DNA from: Pantoea wallisii
Lineage (GTDB): Bacteria; Pseudomonadota; Gammaproteobacteria; Enterobacterales; Enterobacteriaceae
Length of the DNA stretch: 64,000 bases
Assembly (NCBI RefSeq): GCF_002095485.1
Contig: NZ_MLFS01000008.1
Location: forward strand, 45,786-109,785
Direction of reading: 5' to 3'
Positions 9,850-21,087 of the stretch are shown here, in pieces. Numbering within the stretch: position 1 is the first letter of the stretch; each line of letters starts with the position of its first letter. The position numbers and the translations under genes were made by a program. Under the pieces are notes generated by a model that saw only the letters and a program-made list of their open reading frames with translations, searched no databases and was not told the origin of the DNA.

Positions 9850-10275
9850 TTAATACTCGCGATCTTCAATCAGCCGCTTGCCCAGCAGCACTGAATCAAC
9901 CGGCTCGTAGTCGAGTTTTTCGTAGAAGGCGCTCACCTGCTCGTTCTCTTCACGCACCATCAGATTGATTTTCGGACAGCCGCGCGCAATCAGTTTCTTC
10001 TCCAGTCGGTTCATCAGCGCGTTGGCAAAACCACGCCCCTGATAGTCAGGGTGCACCGCCAGATAGTAGACGGAGCCGCGATGGCCGTCATAGCCGCCCA
10101 TCAGCGTACCGACCACCACGCCGCCCACCTCTGCCACCAGGAATAGCTCCGGGTCGTGGTTCATTTTGCGTTCAATATCCAGTTCCGGATCGTTCCACGG
10201 ACGTAACAGATCGCAACGCTCCCAGAGCGTGATCACTTCTTCAAAATCTTCCTGGCGGAAAGAGCGGATTTCCAT
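9850..10275 (-). CDS. ypeA: GNAT-family acetyltransferase YpeA
   Basis: Predicted N-acetyltransferase of 141 aa, the same length as E. coli YpeA. The start at 10275 gives [21 protein letters not shown], matching the family; the 15-residue extension from 10320 lacks support. The acetyl-CoA-binding motif is visible in [18 protein letters not shown]. The substrate is not established. The gene is divergent from amiA, as in E. coli. Confidence 0.94.
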   Translation of the reverse strand: MEIRSFRQEDFEEVITLWERCDLLRPWNDPELDIERKMNHDPELFLVAEVGGVVVGTLMGGYDGHRGSVYYLAVHPDYQGRGFANALMNRLEKKLIARGCPKINLMVREENEQVSAFYEKLDYEPVDSVLLGKRLIEDREY

Positions 10276-10485
10276 CGGCGTTACCCTGCAATTTGGCACA
10301 ATTCGCTGATTATCACGCATTCTTTGCCTGGCGCAACCCTCACGCTATGCAACGGTGGAAAAAATCGGCTAAATAGCCGTTAGCGAGATGAAATACAAAG
10401 TAAAGACCTGAAATGATTGCAGGGTCGCCGGGGACTTATTGTTACGCTATAACACGGGGCTGGTTTACCTGTCAGGGACACGTTA

Positions 10486-11337
10486 ATGAATAAGATTTCA
10501 CTGCTGAAGCGGCTGACCAATCGCCGCCAGCTGATCCTCTCCGGACTGGCGCTGGCCATTCTGTCGCCGCGGGCCATTCAGGCAAAAGAGGAGCAGGCTA
10601 CTTTGCGTCCGCGCCATGCGCCGCCAAAGCCTGCCAGCAACGGTAAACGTATCGTGATGATCGATCCTGGTCACGGCGGCATTGATTCCGGTGCGGTGGG
10701 GCAGGAGGGATCGGAAGAGAAGCACATTGTGCTGGAGATCGCTAATACCGTGCGCACGCTACTGCAGAACCATCCGAAAGTGGAGGTCCGTCTGACGCGT
10801 GACAGCGACCACTTCATCCCGCTCTATCAACGCGTGGAGATCGCCCATCAGCATGGCGCCAATCTGTTTATGTCCATCCATGCCGATGGCTATACCAGCC
10901 CGGAAGCCAACGGCGCTTCGGTGTTTGCGCTGTCAAATCGCGGTGCCAGTAGCGCGATGGCGCGCTATATGTCGCAGCGCGAGAACGATGCCGACAAGCT
11001 GGGCGGCGCGGAGGTGCAGCAAAAAGATCACTATCTCAACCAGATTCTGTTCGACCTGGTGCAGACCGACACCATCCGTAACAGCCTGACGCTGGGTAAG
11101 CATGTGCTCGACCAGATTCGCCCGGTGCATCATCTGCACAGCCAGCACACTGAACAGGCGGCATTTGCGGTACTGAAATCGCCCTCCATCCCTTCGGTGC
11201 TGGTCGAGACCTCATTTATCACTAACCCGCGCGAAGAGCAGCTGCTGGGTACGCATGCGTTTCGTCAGAAGATCGCCAGCGCGATTGCCGATGGCATCGT
11301 CAATTACTTTGATGAGTACGATCGACGCCAGGCATAG
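10486..11337 (+). CDS. amiA: Periplasmic N-acetylmuramoyl-L-alanine amidase AmiA
   Basis: Zinc amidase that cleaves the amide bond between MurNAc and the stem peptide during daughter-cell separation. The 283-aa product starts with a twin-arginine signal (NRRQLILSG followed by a hydrophobic stretch), so it is exported folded through Tat. The amidase_3 domain (about 55-275) has DPGHGG, the zinc histidine in SIHADG and the catalytic glutamate in VETSFITN. In E. coli it is activated by EnvC. It is followed 47 bp later by hemF, as in E. coli. Confidence 0.96.
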   Translation: MNKISLLKRLTNRRQLILSGLALAILSPRAIQAKEEQATLRPRHAPPKPASNGKRIVMIDPGHGGIDSGAVGQEGSEEKHIVLEIANTVRTLLQNHPKVEVRLTRDSDHFIPLYQRVEIAHQHGANLFMSIHADGYTSPEANGASVFALSNRGASSAMARYMSQRENDADKLGGAEVQQKDHYLNQILFDLVQTDTIRNSLTLGKHVLDQIRPVHHLHSQHTEQAAFAVLKSPSIPSVLVETSFITNPREEQLLGTHAFRQKIASAIADGIVNYFDEYDRRQA

Positions 11338-11381
11338 CCTTTTCCTGTGGTAGAATCGCGGCAAATTTTTGCAGTGAGTGA

Positions 11382-12305
<924 letters not shown>

Positions 12306-12343
12306 ATCCCACGCCGTCCGGTTGGTATGCCGTGTGCGGCCAG

Positions 12344-12399
12344 GTGCGCATTAATGCGCACTATGTGGCCCAGGTCGCCATTCATGGCGACCTGGGCCA
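12344..12399. repeat. Two adjacent palindromes between hemF and maeB
   Basis: 12344-12361 is the perfect 18-bp palindrome GTGCGCATTAATGCGCAC. 12366-12399 is a 15-bp perfect stem (TGGCCCAGGTCGCCA and its complement) closed by a TTCA loop. The genes on both sides converge here, so the stem may act as a bidirectional transcription stop. Its NCA-TTCA-TGN core is the same design as the other intergenic palindromes in the window, so it is probably a member of that repeat family. Confidence 0.7.
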
Positions 12400-12417
12400 T
12401 TAAATGTGACATGCCGC

Positions 12418-14697
12418 TTACAACGGCTCGGTCTGCGCCTCCACCACCGCTAACGCCACCATATTCACAATCCGCCGTACCGACGCGATGCGCGTCAGCA
12501 CATGCACCGGCTTGCGGATCCCCATTAATACCGGTCCGACGGTCACGCCCTCGGAACAGGAGACGCGCAGCAGGTTATAACTGATACGCGCCGCCTCAAC
12601 GTTGGGCATAATCAGCAAATTGGCGGTGCCTTTTAGCGGACTGTCGGGCATCTGCTCGCGTCGAATGCTCTCCACCAGCGCGGCATCACCGTGCATCTCC
12701 CCGTCCACCTCCAGATCCGGTGCGCGCTGCTGAATCAGCGCCAGCGCTTCACGCATTTTGCGCGCGCCCGGCGCGTTCGAGGTACCAAAACTGGAGTGCG
12801 ACAGCAGCGCCACGCGCGGCTCAATACCAAAACGCCGCACCGTCTCTGCCGCCAGCAGCGTAATGTCCGCCAGCTGCTGGGCGCTGGGGTCCTCATTAAC
12901 GTAGGTATCCGCAATAAATGTGTTGCCGCTCGGCAGCAGCAGTGCATTCATCGCGCCGGCCACTTTCACATCGTCACGGAAGCCAAACACTCTCTCTACC
13001 ACGTCATAGTGCTCGCGGTAATCGCCGATGGTGCCGCAGATCATCGCATCGGCTTCACCGCGGTGCACCATGATCGCGCCAATCAGCGTAGGATTACCGA
13101 TCACCGCCCGCTGTGCGGTTTCCGGCGTCACGCCGCGGCGCTTCATCAACTGATAATATTCGTTCCAGTAGGCTTTAAAGCGCGGGTCGGATTCATTATT
13201 CACAATCTCAAAATCCTTACCGGCTTCGATTTTCAGCCCCTGCTTTTGCAGGCGCATGGCGATCACATTTGGCCGGCCAATCAGAATCGGTTTCGCCAGC
13301 CCGAGCGACACCAGCTCCTGCGTCGCATGCAGCACGCGCACCTCCTCCCCTTCCGCCAGGACTACGCGCTTTGGCGCCTTACGCGCCTGCGAGAAAATCG
13401 GCTTCATGAACAGATTGGTTTTATAGACGAATTCGGTGAGCTGCTCGCGGTAAGCCTCGAAGTCCTCAATCGGCCGCGTCGCGACGCCGGACTCCATCGC
13501 CGCCTGCGCAACGGCGGGTGCAATCTGCACAATCAGCCGTGGGTCGAAGGGTTTCGGAATCAGATACTCCGCGCCAAAGCTTAAATCCTGATCGTCATAA
13601 GCTGATGCCACCACATCGCTCTGCTCCGCCTGCGCCAGCGCGGCAATGGCGTGTACCGCCGCCAGTTTCATCTCCTCATTGATCGCCGTGGCACCGACAT
13701 CCAGCGCGCCGCGGAAGATGAACGGGAAGCAGAGCACGTTGTTAACCTGGTTCGGAAAATCAGAGCGCCCGGTGCAGATAATCGCATCCGGCCGCACCTG
13801 CTTCGCCAGCGGCGGCATGATTTCGGGTTCCGGGTTGGCAAGCGCCAGAATCAGCGGATCCTGCGCCATCTTCTGCACCATCCCGGGCGTCAGCGCCTTT
13901 GGCCCGGAGCAGCCAAGAAAGATATCCGCGCCGCCCATCACATCATCCAGCGTGCGTGCGCCGCTGTCCGCAACTGCGTAGGCGGCTTTGGTGGGTGCCA
14001 TATCCGGTTCGCGATCGCGGTAAATAACGCCTTTGGAGTCGCACACCACGATGTTGTGCTGCTGCAGACCGAGCGCCACCAGCAGATTGAGGCAGGCGAT
14101 CGCCGAGGCGCCGGCACCGGATACCACCAGCCGCACCTCAGCGATCGATTTGCCCACCACCTGCAGGCCATTCAGTACCGCCGCCGTGCAGATAATGGCC
14201 GTGCCGTGCTGATCGTCGTGGAACACCGGAATCTGCATGCGCTCACGCAGCTTCTGCTCGATGTAGAAACACTCGGGTGCTTTGATATCCTCCAGATTGA
14301 TGCCGCCGAACGTGGGCTCCAGCGCGGCGATCACCTCAATTAGCTTATCCGGATCGTGCTCATCAATTTCGATGTCAAACACATCAATGCCGGCAAACTT
14401 CTTGAACAGTACCCCTTTGCCCTCCATTACCGGCTTACCGGCCAGCGCACCAATGTTGCCCAGCCCCAGCACGGCCGTGCCGTTAGAGATAACCGCCACC
14501 AGATTGCCGCGCGCGGTGTATTTATGTGCGGCCAGCGGATCGGCGGCTATCTCCAGGCACGGCGCCGCCACGCCTGGCGAATAGGCCAGCGCCAGATCGC
14601 GTTGTGTTGCCAGTGGCTTGGTAGGAGAGACCTGGATTTTTCCGGGCGTGGGATATTGGTGAAAATCGAGTGCGCTCTGCTTGAGTTGGTCGTCCAT
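12418..14697 (-). CDS. maeB: NADP-dependent malic enzyme MaeB
   Basis: Oxidative decarboxylation of L-malate to pyruvate with NADP+, feeding pyruvate and NADPH supply. The start at 14697 ([16 protein letters not shown]) matches E. coli MaeB and gives 759 aa, exactly its length; an in-frame reading from 14802 adds 35 unsupported residues. The N-terminal malic enzyme part (about 1-430) has [11 protein letters not shown], the GNIGALAG and [15 protein letters not shown] nucleotide-binding segments. The C-terminal part (about 430-759) is a phosphotransacetylase-like domain, which is catalytically inactive but regulatory in E. coli (acetyl-CoA inhibits). It is divergent from talA-tktB, as in E. coli. 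Confidence 0.97.
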   Translation of the reverse strand: MDDQLKQSALDFHQYPTPGKIQVSPTKPLATQRDLALAYSPGVAAPCLEIAADPLAAHKYTARGNLVAVISNGTAVLGLGNIGALAGKPVMEGKGVLFKKFAGIDVFDIEIDEHDPDKLIEVIAALEPTFGGINLEDIKAPECFYIEQKLRERMQIPVFHDDQHGTAIICTAAVLNGLQVVGKSIAEVRLVVSGAGASAIACLNLLVALGLQQHNIVVCDSKGVIYRDREPDMAPTKAAYAVADSGARTLDDVMGGADIFLGCSGPKALTPGMVQKMAQDPLILALANPEPEIMPPLAKQVRPDAIICTGRSDFPNQVNNVLCFPFIFRGALDVGATAINEEMKLAAVHAIAALAQAEQSDVVASAYDDQDLSFGAEYLIPKPFDPRLIVQIAPAVAQAAMESGVATRPIEDFEAYREQLTEFVYKTNLFMKPIFSQARKAPKRVVLAEGEEVRVLHATQELVSLGLAKPILIGRPNVIAMRLQKQGLKIEAGKDFEIVNNESDPRFKAYWNEYYQLMKRRGVTPETAQRAVIGNPTLIGAIMVHRGEADAMICGTIGDYREHYDVVERVFGFRDDVKVAGAMNALLLPSGNTFIADTYVNEDPSAQQLADITLLAAETVRRFGIEPRVALLSHSSFGTSNAPGARKMREALALIQQRAPDLEVDGEMHGDAALVESIRREQMPDSPLKGTANLLIMPNVEAARISYNLLRVSCSEGVTVGPVLMGIRKPVHVLTRIASVRRIVNMVALAVVEAQTEPL

Positions 14698-15044
14698 TCG
14701 GCTTCCTTTTGCACGGCTGAAAGCCCCAGTATAGGAACGCGCGGCGCAAAAGAGGGTGAAGGCGCTCAAAGAATGCACAGCCATAAGGGCACAGATTGCC
14801 ACCGTCTCGCCTGCGGCTTTGGCACAGCCTGCTATTCTTTAGGATGGCAAAACGCAGAGCTGAACCGATCAGGCAGTCCAACCCGCACAAACGCATCCGG
14901 ACACCACAATCAGAGAAAACGCATTTTCTTCCCCTGACGTCTGTTGCACTGTGTGGAACCTGCATTCCCGGCAAACGGTGCACATAAGGCAGTGACGCCC
15001 CGGTTCCCTTTTGCCCACATTATTGCTAATCAAGGAGTTAAGCG
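14698..15044. other. Divergent maeB / talA intergenic region
   Basis: This 347-bp gap should contain divergent promoters for maeB and the talA-tktB operon. A clear ribosome-binding site (AAGGAG) sits just before talA. No other gene, RNA or confident operator was recognised. Confidence 0.5.
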
Positions 15045-15995
15045 ATGAACCAGCTAGATGCATTAAAACAGTTCACCACCGTGGTGGCGGACAGCGGCGA
15101 TATCGAATCTATTCGCAACTACCATCCGCAGGATGCTACCACCAACCCCTCTCTGATCCTGAAAGCTTCCGGTCTTGACGCTTATAAACACCTGATTGAT
15201 GACGCCATCGACTATGCGAAAAAACAGGGCGGCAGCAAAGAGACGCAAATTATCAACGCCAGCGATAAAGTGGCGATCAATCTCGGCATGGAGATTCTGA
15301 AAAGCGTACCGGGGCGTGTTTCGACCGAAGTAGATGCGCGCCTCTCTTTCGATCGTGGCATGTGCGTAACCAAAGCTGAAAAGCTGGTACGTCTGTATGA
15401 AGAGCACGGCATCGATCGCTCGCGCATTCTGATCAAGCTGGCCTCGACCTGGGAAGGCATTAAGGCAGCCGAGGAGCTGGAGAAGAACGGTATCCAGTGT
15501 AACCTGACGCTGCTGTTCTCCTTCGCCCAGGCGCGCGCCTGTGCCGAAGCCGGGGTTTACCTGATCTCGCCATTCGTGGGACGTATCTTCGACTACTACA
15601 ACTCGCGCAAGCCTATGGACCCGTATGTGGTTGATGAGGATCCGGGCGTGAAATCGGTCCGTCGTATCTATGACTACTACAAAAAGCACCGTTATAACAC
15701 GGTGATCATGGGTGCCAGCTTCCGTAAAGTGGAGCAGATTCTGGCGCTGGCCGGCTGCGATCGCCTGACCATTTCACCGAATCTGCTGGAGGAGCTGGCG
15801 AACAGCGACGCGCCGCTGGAGCGCAAACTGGAGCCATCCACCGAGGGCTTCCATCAGCCAGCCTCGCTCTCTGAAGCCGAGTTCCGCTGGGAGCACAATC
15901 AGGATCCGATGGCGGTGGAAAAACTGTCGGACGGTATCCGTCAGTTCGCCGTTGACCAGCAGAAACTGGAAGACGTGCTGGCTGCCCGCCTGTAA
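15045..15995 (+). CDS. talA: Transaldolase A
   Basis: Cytoplasmic non-oxidative pentose phosphate enzyme exchanging a dihydroxyacetone unit between sedoheptulose 7-phosphate and glyceraldehyde 3-phosphate. The 316-aa product is closer to TalA than TalB (N-terminus [21 protein letters not shown], and ARKPMDP-like RKPMDPYVV). The Schiff-base lysine is Lys131 in [11 protein letters not shown]. The DATTNPSL loop is also intact. It forms an operon with tktB 69 bp downstream, as in E. coli, where the pair is RpoS-dependent. Confidence 0.97.
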   Translation: MNQLDALKQFTTVVADSGDIESIRNYHPQDATTNPSLILKASGLDAYKHLIDDAIDYAKKQGGSKETQIINASDKVAINLGMEILKSVPGRVSTEVDARLSFDRGMCVTKAEKLVRLYEEHGIDRSRILIKLASTWEGIKAAEELEKNGIQCNLTLLFSFAQARACAEAGVYLISPFVGRIFDYYNSRKPMDPYVVDEDPGVKSVRRIYDYYKKHRYNTVIMGASFRKVEQILALAGCDRLTISPNLLEELANSDAPLERKLEPSTEGFHQPASLSEAEFRWEHNQDPMAVEKLSDGIRQFAVDQQKLEDVLAARL

Positions 15996-16064
15996 TGCCT
16001 CAACCCGCTTAAGCCGGACGGGCGTTTGCCCGTCCGCTGTTGCCCAATCACAAGGGAGACCTTT

Positions 16065-18074
16065 ATGTCATCACGCAGAGAGCTGGCTAACGCGATTCGT
16101 GCCCTGAGCATGGATGCGGTACAGAAAGCAAATTCCGGACACCCAGGTATGCCGATGGGCATGGCCGATATCGCCGAAGTGCTGTGGCGCGACTTTCTGA
16201 AGCACAACCCGACCAATCCGGCATGGGCGGATCGTGACCGCTTTATCCTCTCTAACGGCCACGGTTCGATGCTGCTGTATAGCCTGCTGCACCTCACCGG
16301 TTATGATCTGCCGATGGAAGAGCTGAAAAACTTCCGCCAGCTGCACTCAAAAACCCCTGGTCATCCGGAGATCGGCTACACGCCGGGCGTTGAGACCACC
16401 ACCGGGCCGCTCGGTCAGGGGCTGGCAAACGCCGTTGGCCTAGCCATCGCTGAGCGCACGCTGGCCGCGCAGTTTAACCAGCCGGGCCACGACATCGTCG
16501 ATCACCACACCTATGTGTTCATGGGTGATGGCTGTCTGATGGAGGGGATTTCGCATGAGGTCTGCTCGCTGGCCGGTACGCTGGGCCTCGGCAAACTGAT
16601 CGGCTTCTACGATCACAACGGCATCTCGATTGATGGCGAGACCGAAGGCTGGTTTAGCGACGATACCCATAAGCGCTTTGAAGCCTATAACTGGCACGTT
16701 GTCGGCAGCAAAGAGGGCATCGACGGACATGACGCGGACGCCATTGCTGCAGCGATCAAAGAAGCGCAGAGCGTCACCGATAAGCCTTCACTGATTATCT
16801 GCCGTACGGTGATCGGTTTCGGTTCACCGAACAAAGCGGGTAAAGAGGAGTCGCACGGCGCGGCGCTGGGTGACGAAGAGATTGCGCTGACGCGCAAGCA
16901 GCTGGGCTGGAACTACGGTCCGTTTGAGATCCCGCAGGAGATTTATCAGCAGTGGGATGCCAAAGAAGCCGGTGCGCAGCATGAGAAATCCTGGGATGAG
17001 AAATTTGCCGCCTATCAGCAGGCGCACCCGGAACTGGCTAAAGAGTTCAGCCGTCGTCTGAACGGTGAAATGCCAGCGCAGTGGGAGAGCACCACGGCAG
17101 AATTCATCCGTAATCTGCAGGCCAATCCGCAGAAAATTGCCAGCCGTAAAGCGTCGCAGAACACGCTGGAAGCTTTTGGCAAGCTGCTGCCTGAGTTCCT
17201 CGGCGGCTCGGCGGACCTGGCGCCCAGCAACCTCACAATCTGGTCCGGTTCAAAATCGATCAAAGAGGATCTTGCCGGTAACTATATTCACTACGGCGTA
17301 CGTGAATTCGGTATGACCGCTATCGCCAACGGTATCGCCCATCACGGTGGCTTTGTACCCTACACCGCGACCTTCCTGATGTTTGTGGAGTACGCGCGTA
17401 ACGCAGCGCGTATGGCTGCCCTGATGAAGGCGCGTCAGATCATGGTGTATACCCATGACTCCATCGGTCTGGGCGAGGATGGGCCTACACACCAGCCGGT
17501 GGAACAGCTCGCCAGCCTGCGCGTGACGCCAAACTTCAGTACCTGGCGCCCGTGCGATCAGGTGGAGACGGCCGTAGCGTGGAAAGCGGCAGTTGAGCGC
17601 CATCACGGCCCGACCGCGCTGATTCTGTCCCGTCAGAATCTGTTGCAGCCGGAGCGTACGCCGCAGCAGGTAGAGAATATTGCGCGCGGCGGTTATATCC
17701 TTAAGGATTGCGACGGCACGCCGGATGTCATCCTGATCGCCACCGGTTCAGAAGTGGAGATTACGCTGGGTGCAGAAGCGAAACTGAGCGCTGACGGCCA
17801 TAAAGTCCGCGTGGTCTCGCTGCCAAGCACCGATGTGTTTGATAAGCAGGATATCGGCTACCGTGAATCGGTGCTGCCGTCTACTGTGCGTGCGCGCGTG
17901 GCGGTCGAAGCCGGCATCGCCGATTACTGGTACAAGTATGTGGGCATCGACGGCAAAATTGTCGGCATGACCACGTTTGGCGAATCAGCGCCGGCCGGTA
18001 AGCTGTTCCCGGCCTTTGGTTTCACCGTTGAAAACGTGGTGAGCCAGGCAGAATCGTTACTTAAACCGGCATAA
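16065..18074 (+). CDS. tktB: Transketolase 2
   Basis: Thiamine-diphosphate enzyme that transfers two-carbon units between pentose phosphates. The start at 16065 follows an AAGGGAG site and gives [20 protein letters not shown], matching the family; 669 aa against 667 in E. coli TktB. Visible landmarks are the TPP motif GDGCLMEG, the catalytic glutamate in REFGM, and [12 protein letters not shown] in the pyrimidine domain. Symbol tktB rather than tktA is chosen from the talA-tktB pairing. A hairpin follows the stop codon. Confidence 0.95.
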   Translation: MSSRRELANAIRALSMDAVQKANSGHPGMPMGMADIAEVLWRDFLKHNPTNPAWADRDRFILSNGHGSMLLYSLLHLTGYDLPMEELKNFRQLHSKTPGHPEIGYTPGVETTTGPLGQGLANAVGLAIAERTLAAQFNQPGHDIVDHHTYVFMGDGCLMEGISHEVCSLAGTLGLGKLIGFYDHNGISIDGETEGWFSDDTHKRFEAYNWHVVGSKEGIDGHDADAIAAAIKEAQSVTDKPSLIICRTVIGFGSPNKAGKEESHGAALGDEEIALTRKQLGWNYGPFEIPQEIYQQWDAKEAGAQHEKSWDEKFAAYQQAHPELAKEFSRRLNGEMPAQWESTTAEFIRNLQANPQKIASRKASQNTLEAFGKLLPEFLGGSADLAPSNLTIWSGSKSIKEDLAGNYIHYGVREFGMTAIANGIAHHGGFVPYTATFLMFVEYARNAARMAALMKARQIMVYTHDSIGLGEDGPTHQPVEQLASLRVTPNFSTWRPCDQVETAVAWKAAVERHHGPTALILSRQNLLQPERTPQQVENIARGGYILKDCDGTPDVILIATGSEVEITLGAEAKLSADGHKVRVVSLPSTDVFDKQDIGYRESVLPSTVRARVAVEAGIADYWYKYVGIDGKIVGMTTFGESAPAGKLFPAFGFTVENVVSQAESLLKPA

Positions 18075-18080
18075 TCATCC

Positions 18081-18118
18081 GGCCCTTTTCCGCTAACGGG
18101 AAAGGGCCGTCTTCTCTT
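18081..18118 (+). terminator. Probable terminator after tktB
   Basis: An imperfect stem, GGCCCTTTTCC / GGGAAAGGGCC, with a 6-nt loop starts six bases after the tktB stop and is followed by the pyrimidine-rich GTCTTCTCTTC. The T-tract is interrupted, so termination may be partial. Confidence 0.65.
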
Positions 18119-18219
18119 CACAGCCTGATACAGAAAAAAACCCGCACCGCCCCCTTCCCGCTTCGCGCAAACTGATTACTATAAGGTTTCCTCCGATTCT
18201 TATAGCGGACGTCTTCCTG

Positions 18220-19389
18220 TTGAAAAAACGTACTCCTTTACTTTTGGCTTTACTGGTTTCTGTACTGCCGCTTAGCGCTATGGCGCAGGTCTCGCCAAAT
18301 CCTCTGCTGGCATCCCAGGTGGTTGATCGCTATGCCGAGCACATCTTCTACGGCAGCGGCGCGACCGGCATGGCGCTGGTGGCGATTGATGGCAACCAGC
18401 GCGTATTTGCCAGCTTTGGCGAAACCCGCCCCGGTAACAACGTTCGTCCACAGCAGGACTCGGTGATTCGCATCGCTTCGCTGAGCAAGCTGATGACCAG
18501 CGAAGTGATGGTGAAAATGGCCGAGCGCGGACAGATCCGGCTGGACGATCCGCTAAGCAAATATGCGCCGCCGGGCGCTCGCGTGCCGAACTACAATGGT
18601 CAGCCGATCCGCCTGGTCAACCTTGCCACTCACACTGCCAGCCTGCCGCGTGAGCAGCCGGGCGGTAAACCGCACCGCCCGGTGTTTGTCTGGCCAACCA
18701 AAGCCGACCGCTGGCAGTGGCTGCGCGGCGCCACCCTGAAAGCCACGCCGGGAACCCAGGCGGCTTACTCTAACCTCGGGTTCGATCTGCTGGGTGATGC
18801 GCTCTCTAAAGCGGCGGGCATGCCCTATCCGGCGTTGCTGCAGCAGCTGGTGACGCGCCCGCTCGGCATGAAAGATACGACGTTCACGCCTTCACCGGAT
18901 CAGTGCCAGCGCCTGATGATTGCGGAAAAGGGCGCCAGCCCGTGCAACAACACTCTGGCGGCCATCGGCAGCGGTGGCGTCTACTCGACGCCGGATGATA
19001 TGGGCCGCTGGATGCAGCAGTTCCTGGACTCGGCGGTGAACCATCGCACGCCGCAGATTGACCGCCTGCAAACGCTGATCTATCGCCGTGACCAGCTGAC
19101 GAAAGTGGAAGGCATGGACGTACCCGGCCGTGCCGATGCGCTCGGCATGGGCTGGGTCTACATGGGGCCAAAAGCGGGCCGGCCGGGCATTATTCAGAAA
19201 ACCGGCGGCGGCGGCGGCTTCATCACCTATATGGCGATGGTGCCTCAGCAGAATGTAGGGGTTTTCGTGGTGGTGACGCGCTCGCCGCTGACCCGCTTCA
19301 CGCCCATGAGCGATGGCGTAAACGATTTACTCACCGAACTGGTAGGAAATAAAACCGGATCGCCGATGATGATCAAAGCCATCCGCTAA
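18220..19389 (+). CDS. ampH: AmpH, DD-carboxypeptidase/endopeptidase of the class C beta-lactamase fold
   Basis: Periplasmic low-molecular-weight penicillin-binding protein that trims peptidoglycan peptides and has weak beta-lactamase-like activity in E. coli. The product is 389 aa (E. coli 385) with long near-identical blocks such as HIFYGSGATGMALV. The active-site motif SxxK is Ser87-Leu-Ser-Lys90 in RIASLSK, the second motif is YSN in AAYSNLGFD, and the third is KTG in IIQKTGGGGG. The only start giving the full signal peptide (KKRTPLLLALLVSVLPLSAMA) is TTG at 18220, with no strong Shine-Dalgarno site, suggesting low expression. In E. coli ampH lies elsewhere, not behind tktB. Confidence 0.94.
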   Translation: MKKRTPLLLALLVSVLPLSAMAQVSPNPLLASQVVDRYAEHIFYGSGATGMALVAIDGNQRVFASFGETRPGNNVRPQQDSVIRIASLSKLMTSEVMVKMAERGQIRLDDPLSKYAPPGARVPNYNGQPIRLVNLATHTASLPREQPGGKPHRPVFVWPTKADRWQWLRGATLKATPGTQAAYSNLGFDLLGDALSKAAGMPYPALLQQLVTRPLGMKDTTFTPSPDQCQRLMIAEKGASPCNNTLAAIGSGGVYSTPDDMGRWMQQFLDSAVNHRTPQIDRLQTLIYRRDQLTKVEGMDVPGRADALGMGWVYMGPKAGRPGIIQKTGGGGGFITYMAMVPQQNVGVFVVVTRSPLTRFTPMSDGVNDLLTELVGNKTGSPMMIKAIR

Positions 19390-19420
19390 ACGGTTTGCAG
19401 TTCTAAAGCCAACGAGAATA

Positions 19421-19553
19421 AATAATCCCCTAAATCATTCCCGTTGCAGGAAGGCGGTAAGTGATTGAATCCCCGGGAGCTTACATCAGTAAGTGACCGG
19501 GGTGAGCAGCCGCAGACAACGCACCTGCAACGCGAAGGATGACGGGGATTATT
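19421..19553. repeat. 133-bp element with 30-bp terminal inverted repeats
   Basis: The ends (19421-19450 and the complement of 19524-19553) match at 25 of 30 positions; both begin AATAATCCCC and end GTTGCAGG. Inside, 19471-19502 folds as a second inverted repeat (CCCCGGGAGCTTAC...GTAAGTGACCGGGG). No protein is encoded. The right end overlaps and supplies the stop codon of the DUF1176 gene. The structure fits a miniature mobile element or a structured RNA; similar GTTGCAGG...CCTGCAAC intergenic elements occur in enterobacterial genomes, as far as I recall. Confidence 0.6.
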
Positions 19554-20597
19554 GGGTAACCCAGAGGGTGGGCCAGTCATCGCTGCTATGCCACGCATCG
19601 CATGTTTTCTCCTCCGCATACTCAGCCAGTACAAACTCACTGCCATCGAACTGCCAGCGCGTGGCGATACCGCAGTCGCCCAGGCCGCGTCCTTTGCTGA
19701 AGGTGTAGAGCAAACCGTTACTGGCATCGAACTCCGCATTCATCAGCTCCAGCTGATTATCGCTGCGCGCAGGCGGCGTGAAAGGCAGCGTCAGCGTTAG
19801 CCCGCGTGAGACATAGGGTTGGCTGCGCGTCACCTCAAAAGCCAGATCAATGACGTTATAGCGCCGGTTTCACAGCTGATCAGCAGCAGCGCTTTGCTGC
19901 CGGTCAGCGGGGCCACGCTCACTTCACGCCGCAGCGGATCAAGCGAACAGTTATCGATATTGACCCGCCACGTGCCGTAATCTATCAGCCCGGTGGTCTC
20001 CTCCTGCGTCAGCGGCGCGGGTGCGGGCAGCGGTGCCGGCAGCTGCGGAAGCGCCGGCGGCGGCGGCACATCCCACTGTATGCGATCGCCACGTTTTACC
20101 CAGGCACTGGCGCCATTCACCCTGCCCTGTACATCGTCCATCAGCAGCAGCGCGGCTTTCATGCCGCGCAGTGGAATCGTGGCTTTGGCCTGATAGGTGA
20201 GCTGTAAAGTGCTGGCATCCAGCGTCTGCGCAAGGAATTCATCAATGGCGATAGCATTGCTGGTGGCGAGATGGTGCGGCTCCACCGTCCAGTGTTTGAG
20301 GTCCGGATTCAGACGGCGCTGATCCAGCAGTAGATTGTCTTTTAACGGTCCGCCGGGCAGCTCACCGCTATAGGCGCTGCCGTAATCAATCCGCAGCAGC
20401 GGGCGATCGTTCACCCCGGCATGGCGCGCGATGGTCATGACCAGGCCATTATCACCAGGAAAACTGCGTGCCACGCAGAAAGCCGCATTGTTACAGGTGA
20501 TCTGCCAGTCGGAAAACGACTTTTGCAGCGGTTCACCCTGAACGCTGGCAATCAGCAGAGAGGGCAACACTAGCAGCGACTTCATCCAATACGACAT
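19549..20597 (-). CDS. DUF1176 family exported protein (one apparent 1-bp frameshift)
   Basis: The function is unknown. The N-terminal 20 or so residues form a signal peptide (SLLVLPSLLIASVQGEP), placing the protein in the periplasm. The frame is open from 20597 to about 19860 and continues in another frame to 19549; adding one base near 19860 (GCGCTAT to GCGCCTAT) gives the continuous ETGAYNVIDLAFEVTRSQPY and a 349-aa protein. A proline-rich stretch (PPPPALPQLPAPLPAPAP, near residues 180-197) separates two halves, as in other DUF1176 proteins. Cysteines in QITCNN, AFCVAR, NCSLD, LISCET and GDCG could form disulfides. It is probably monocistronic. Confidence 0.75.
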
Positions 20598-20918
20598 TAA
20601 ACAGACCGATCCCTAAATTCCTGGAAAGAAAATAATAGCGCATCAACGGCACGGTCAGCAGGCCGAATCTGTGAAGTGGCCTGAAAAGCGAAGTTAACTG
20701 CTGAAAAAGCCGCCGCCCTGCGCACGCGTAACCGGGACGACATCGCTCTCTCATCTTCCGTTTCGCCTGAATTGTGCTCAATCGGATTCGTCGGACAATG
20801 TATCCCTGCACAGAAACGGTCAAATACACATAAACGGTCACATACGGTCAAGCCAGGGTGTAAAATCGTGACCGCTATTTTTTGTCGCACTTCTTACGCT
20901 TTCGCATATAGCTGCGAA

Positions 20919-20972
20919 TTTATGTGAATGCGATCACCATTAATTGTTTAAGTGAGATCGCATTTACATAAA
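20919..20972. promoter_or_regulatory. 17-bp inverted repeat, candidate operator of the sugar operon
   Basis: The left arm TTTATGTGAATGCGATC (20919-20935) and right arm GATCGCATTTACATAAA (20956-20972) are complementary at 16 of 17 positions and are separated by 20 bp. The repeat lies about 115 bp upstream of the DeoR-family regulator, which is the obvious candidate to bind it. The assignment to this regulator is inference. Confidence 0.6.
20923..20938 (+). promoter_or_regulatory. CRP-like binding site
   Basis: TGTGAATGCGATCACC fits the CRP consensus TGTGA-N6-TCACA with a single mismatch. It overlaps the left arm of the inverted repeat, so catabolite activation and local repression may compete. 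The substrate pathway being for a secondary sugar makes CRP control likely. Confidence 0.6.
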
Positions 20973-21087
20973 AAATTCGACTTTAATCACTTTAACGCAG
21001 CCAGGCATTTTTACGGCTGCGGACTCGTGCGCAGTCCACATTTTCCCGCTGCGCCATCCAGTACTTTATTCCCATCGGAGGGCAGTT

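Larger units (their letters stand above)
20598..21087. other. Intergenic region upstream of the sugar operon
   Basis: This 490-bp divergent gap carries no convincing gene. Its right part holds a long inverted repeat with a CRP-like site (listed separately) and the leader of the DeoR-type gene, which begins after a GGAGGGCAG ribosome-binding site. The left part should contain the DUF1176 promoter; nothing specific was recognised there. Confidence 0.55.

Noticed and set aside
20598..20900. Small coding frames on the minus strand upstream of the DUF1176 gene
   Set aside because: No ribosome-binding sites or recognisable features; they overlap the expected promoter area.
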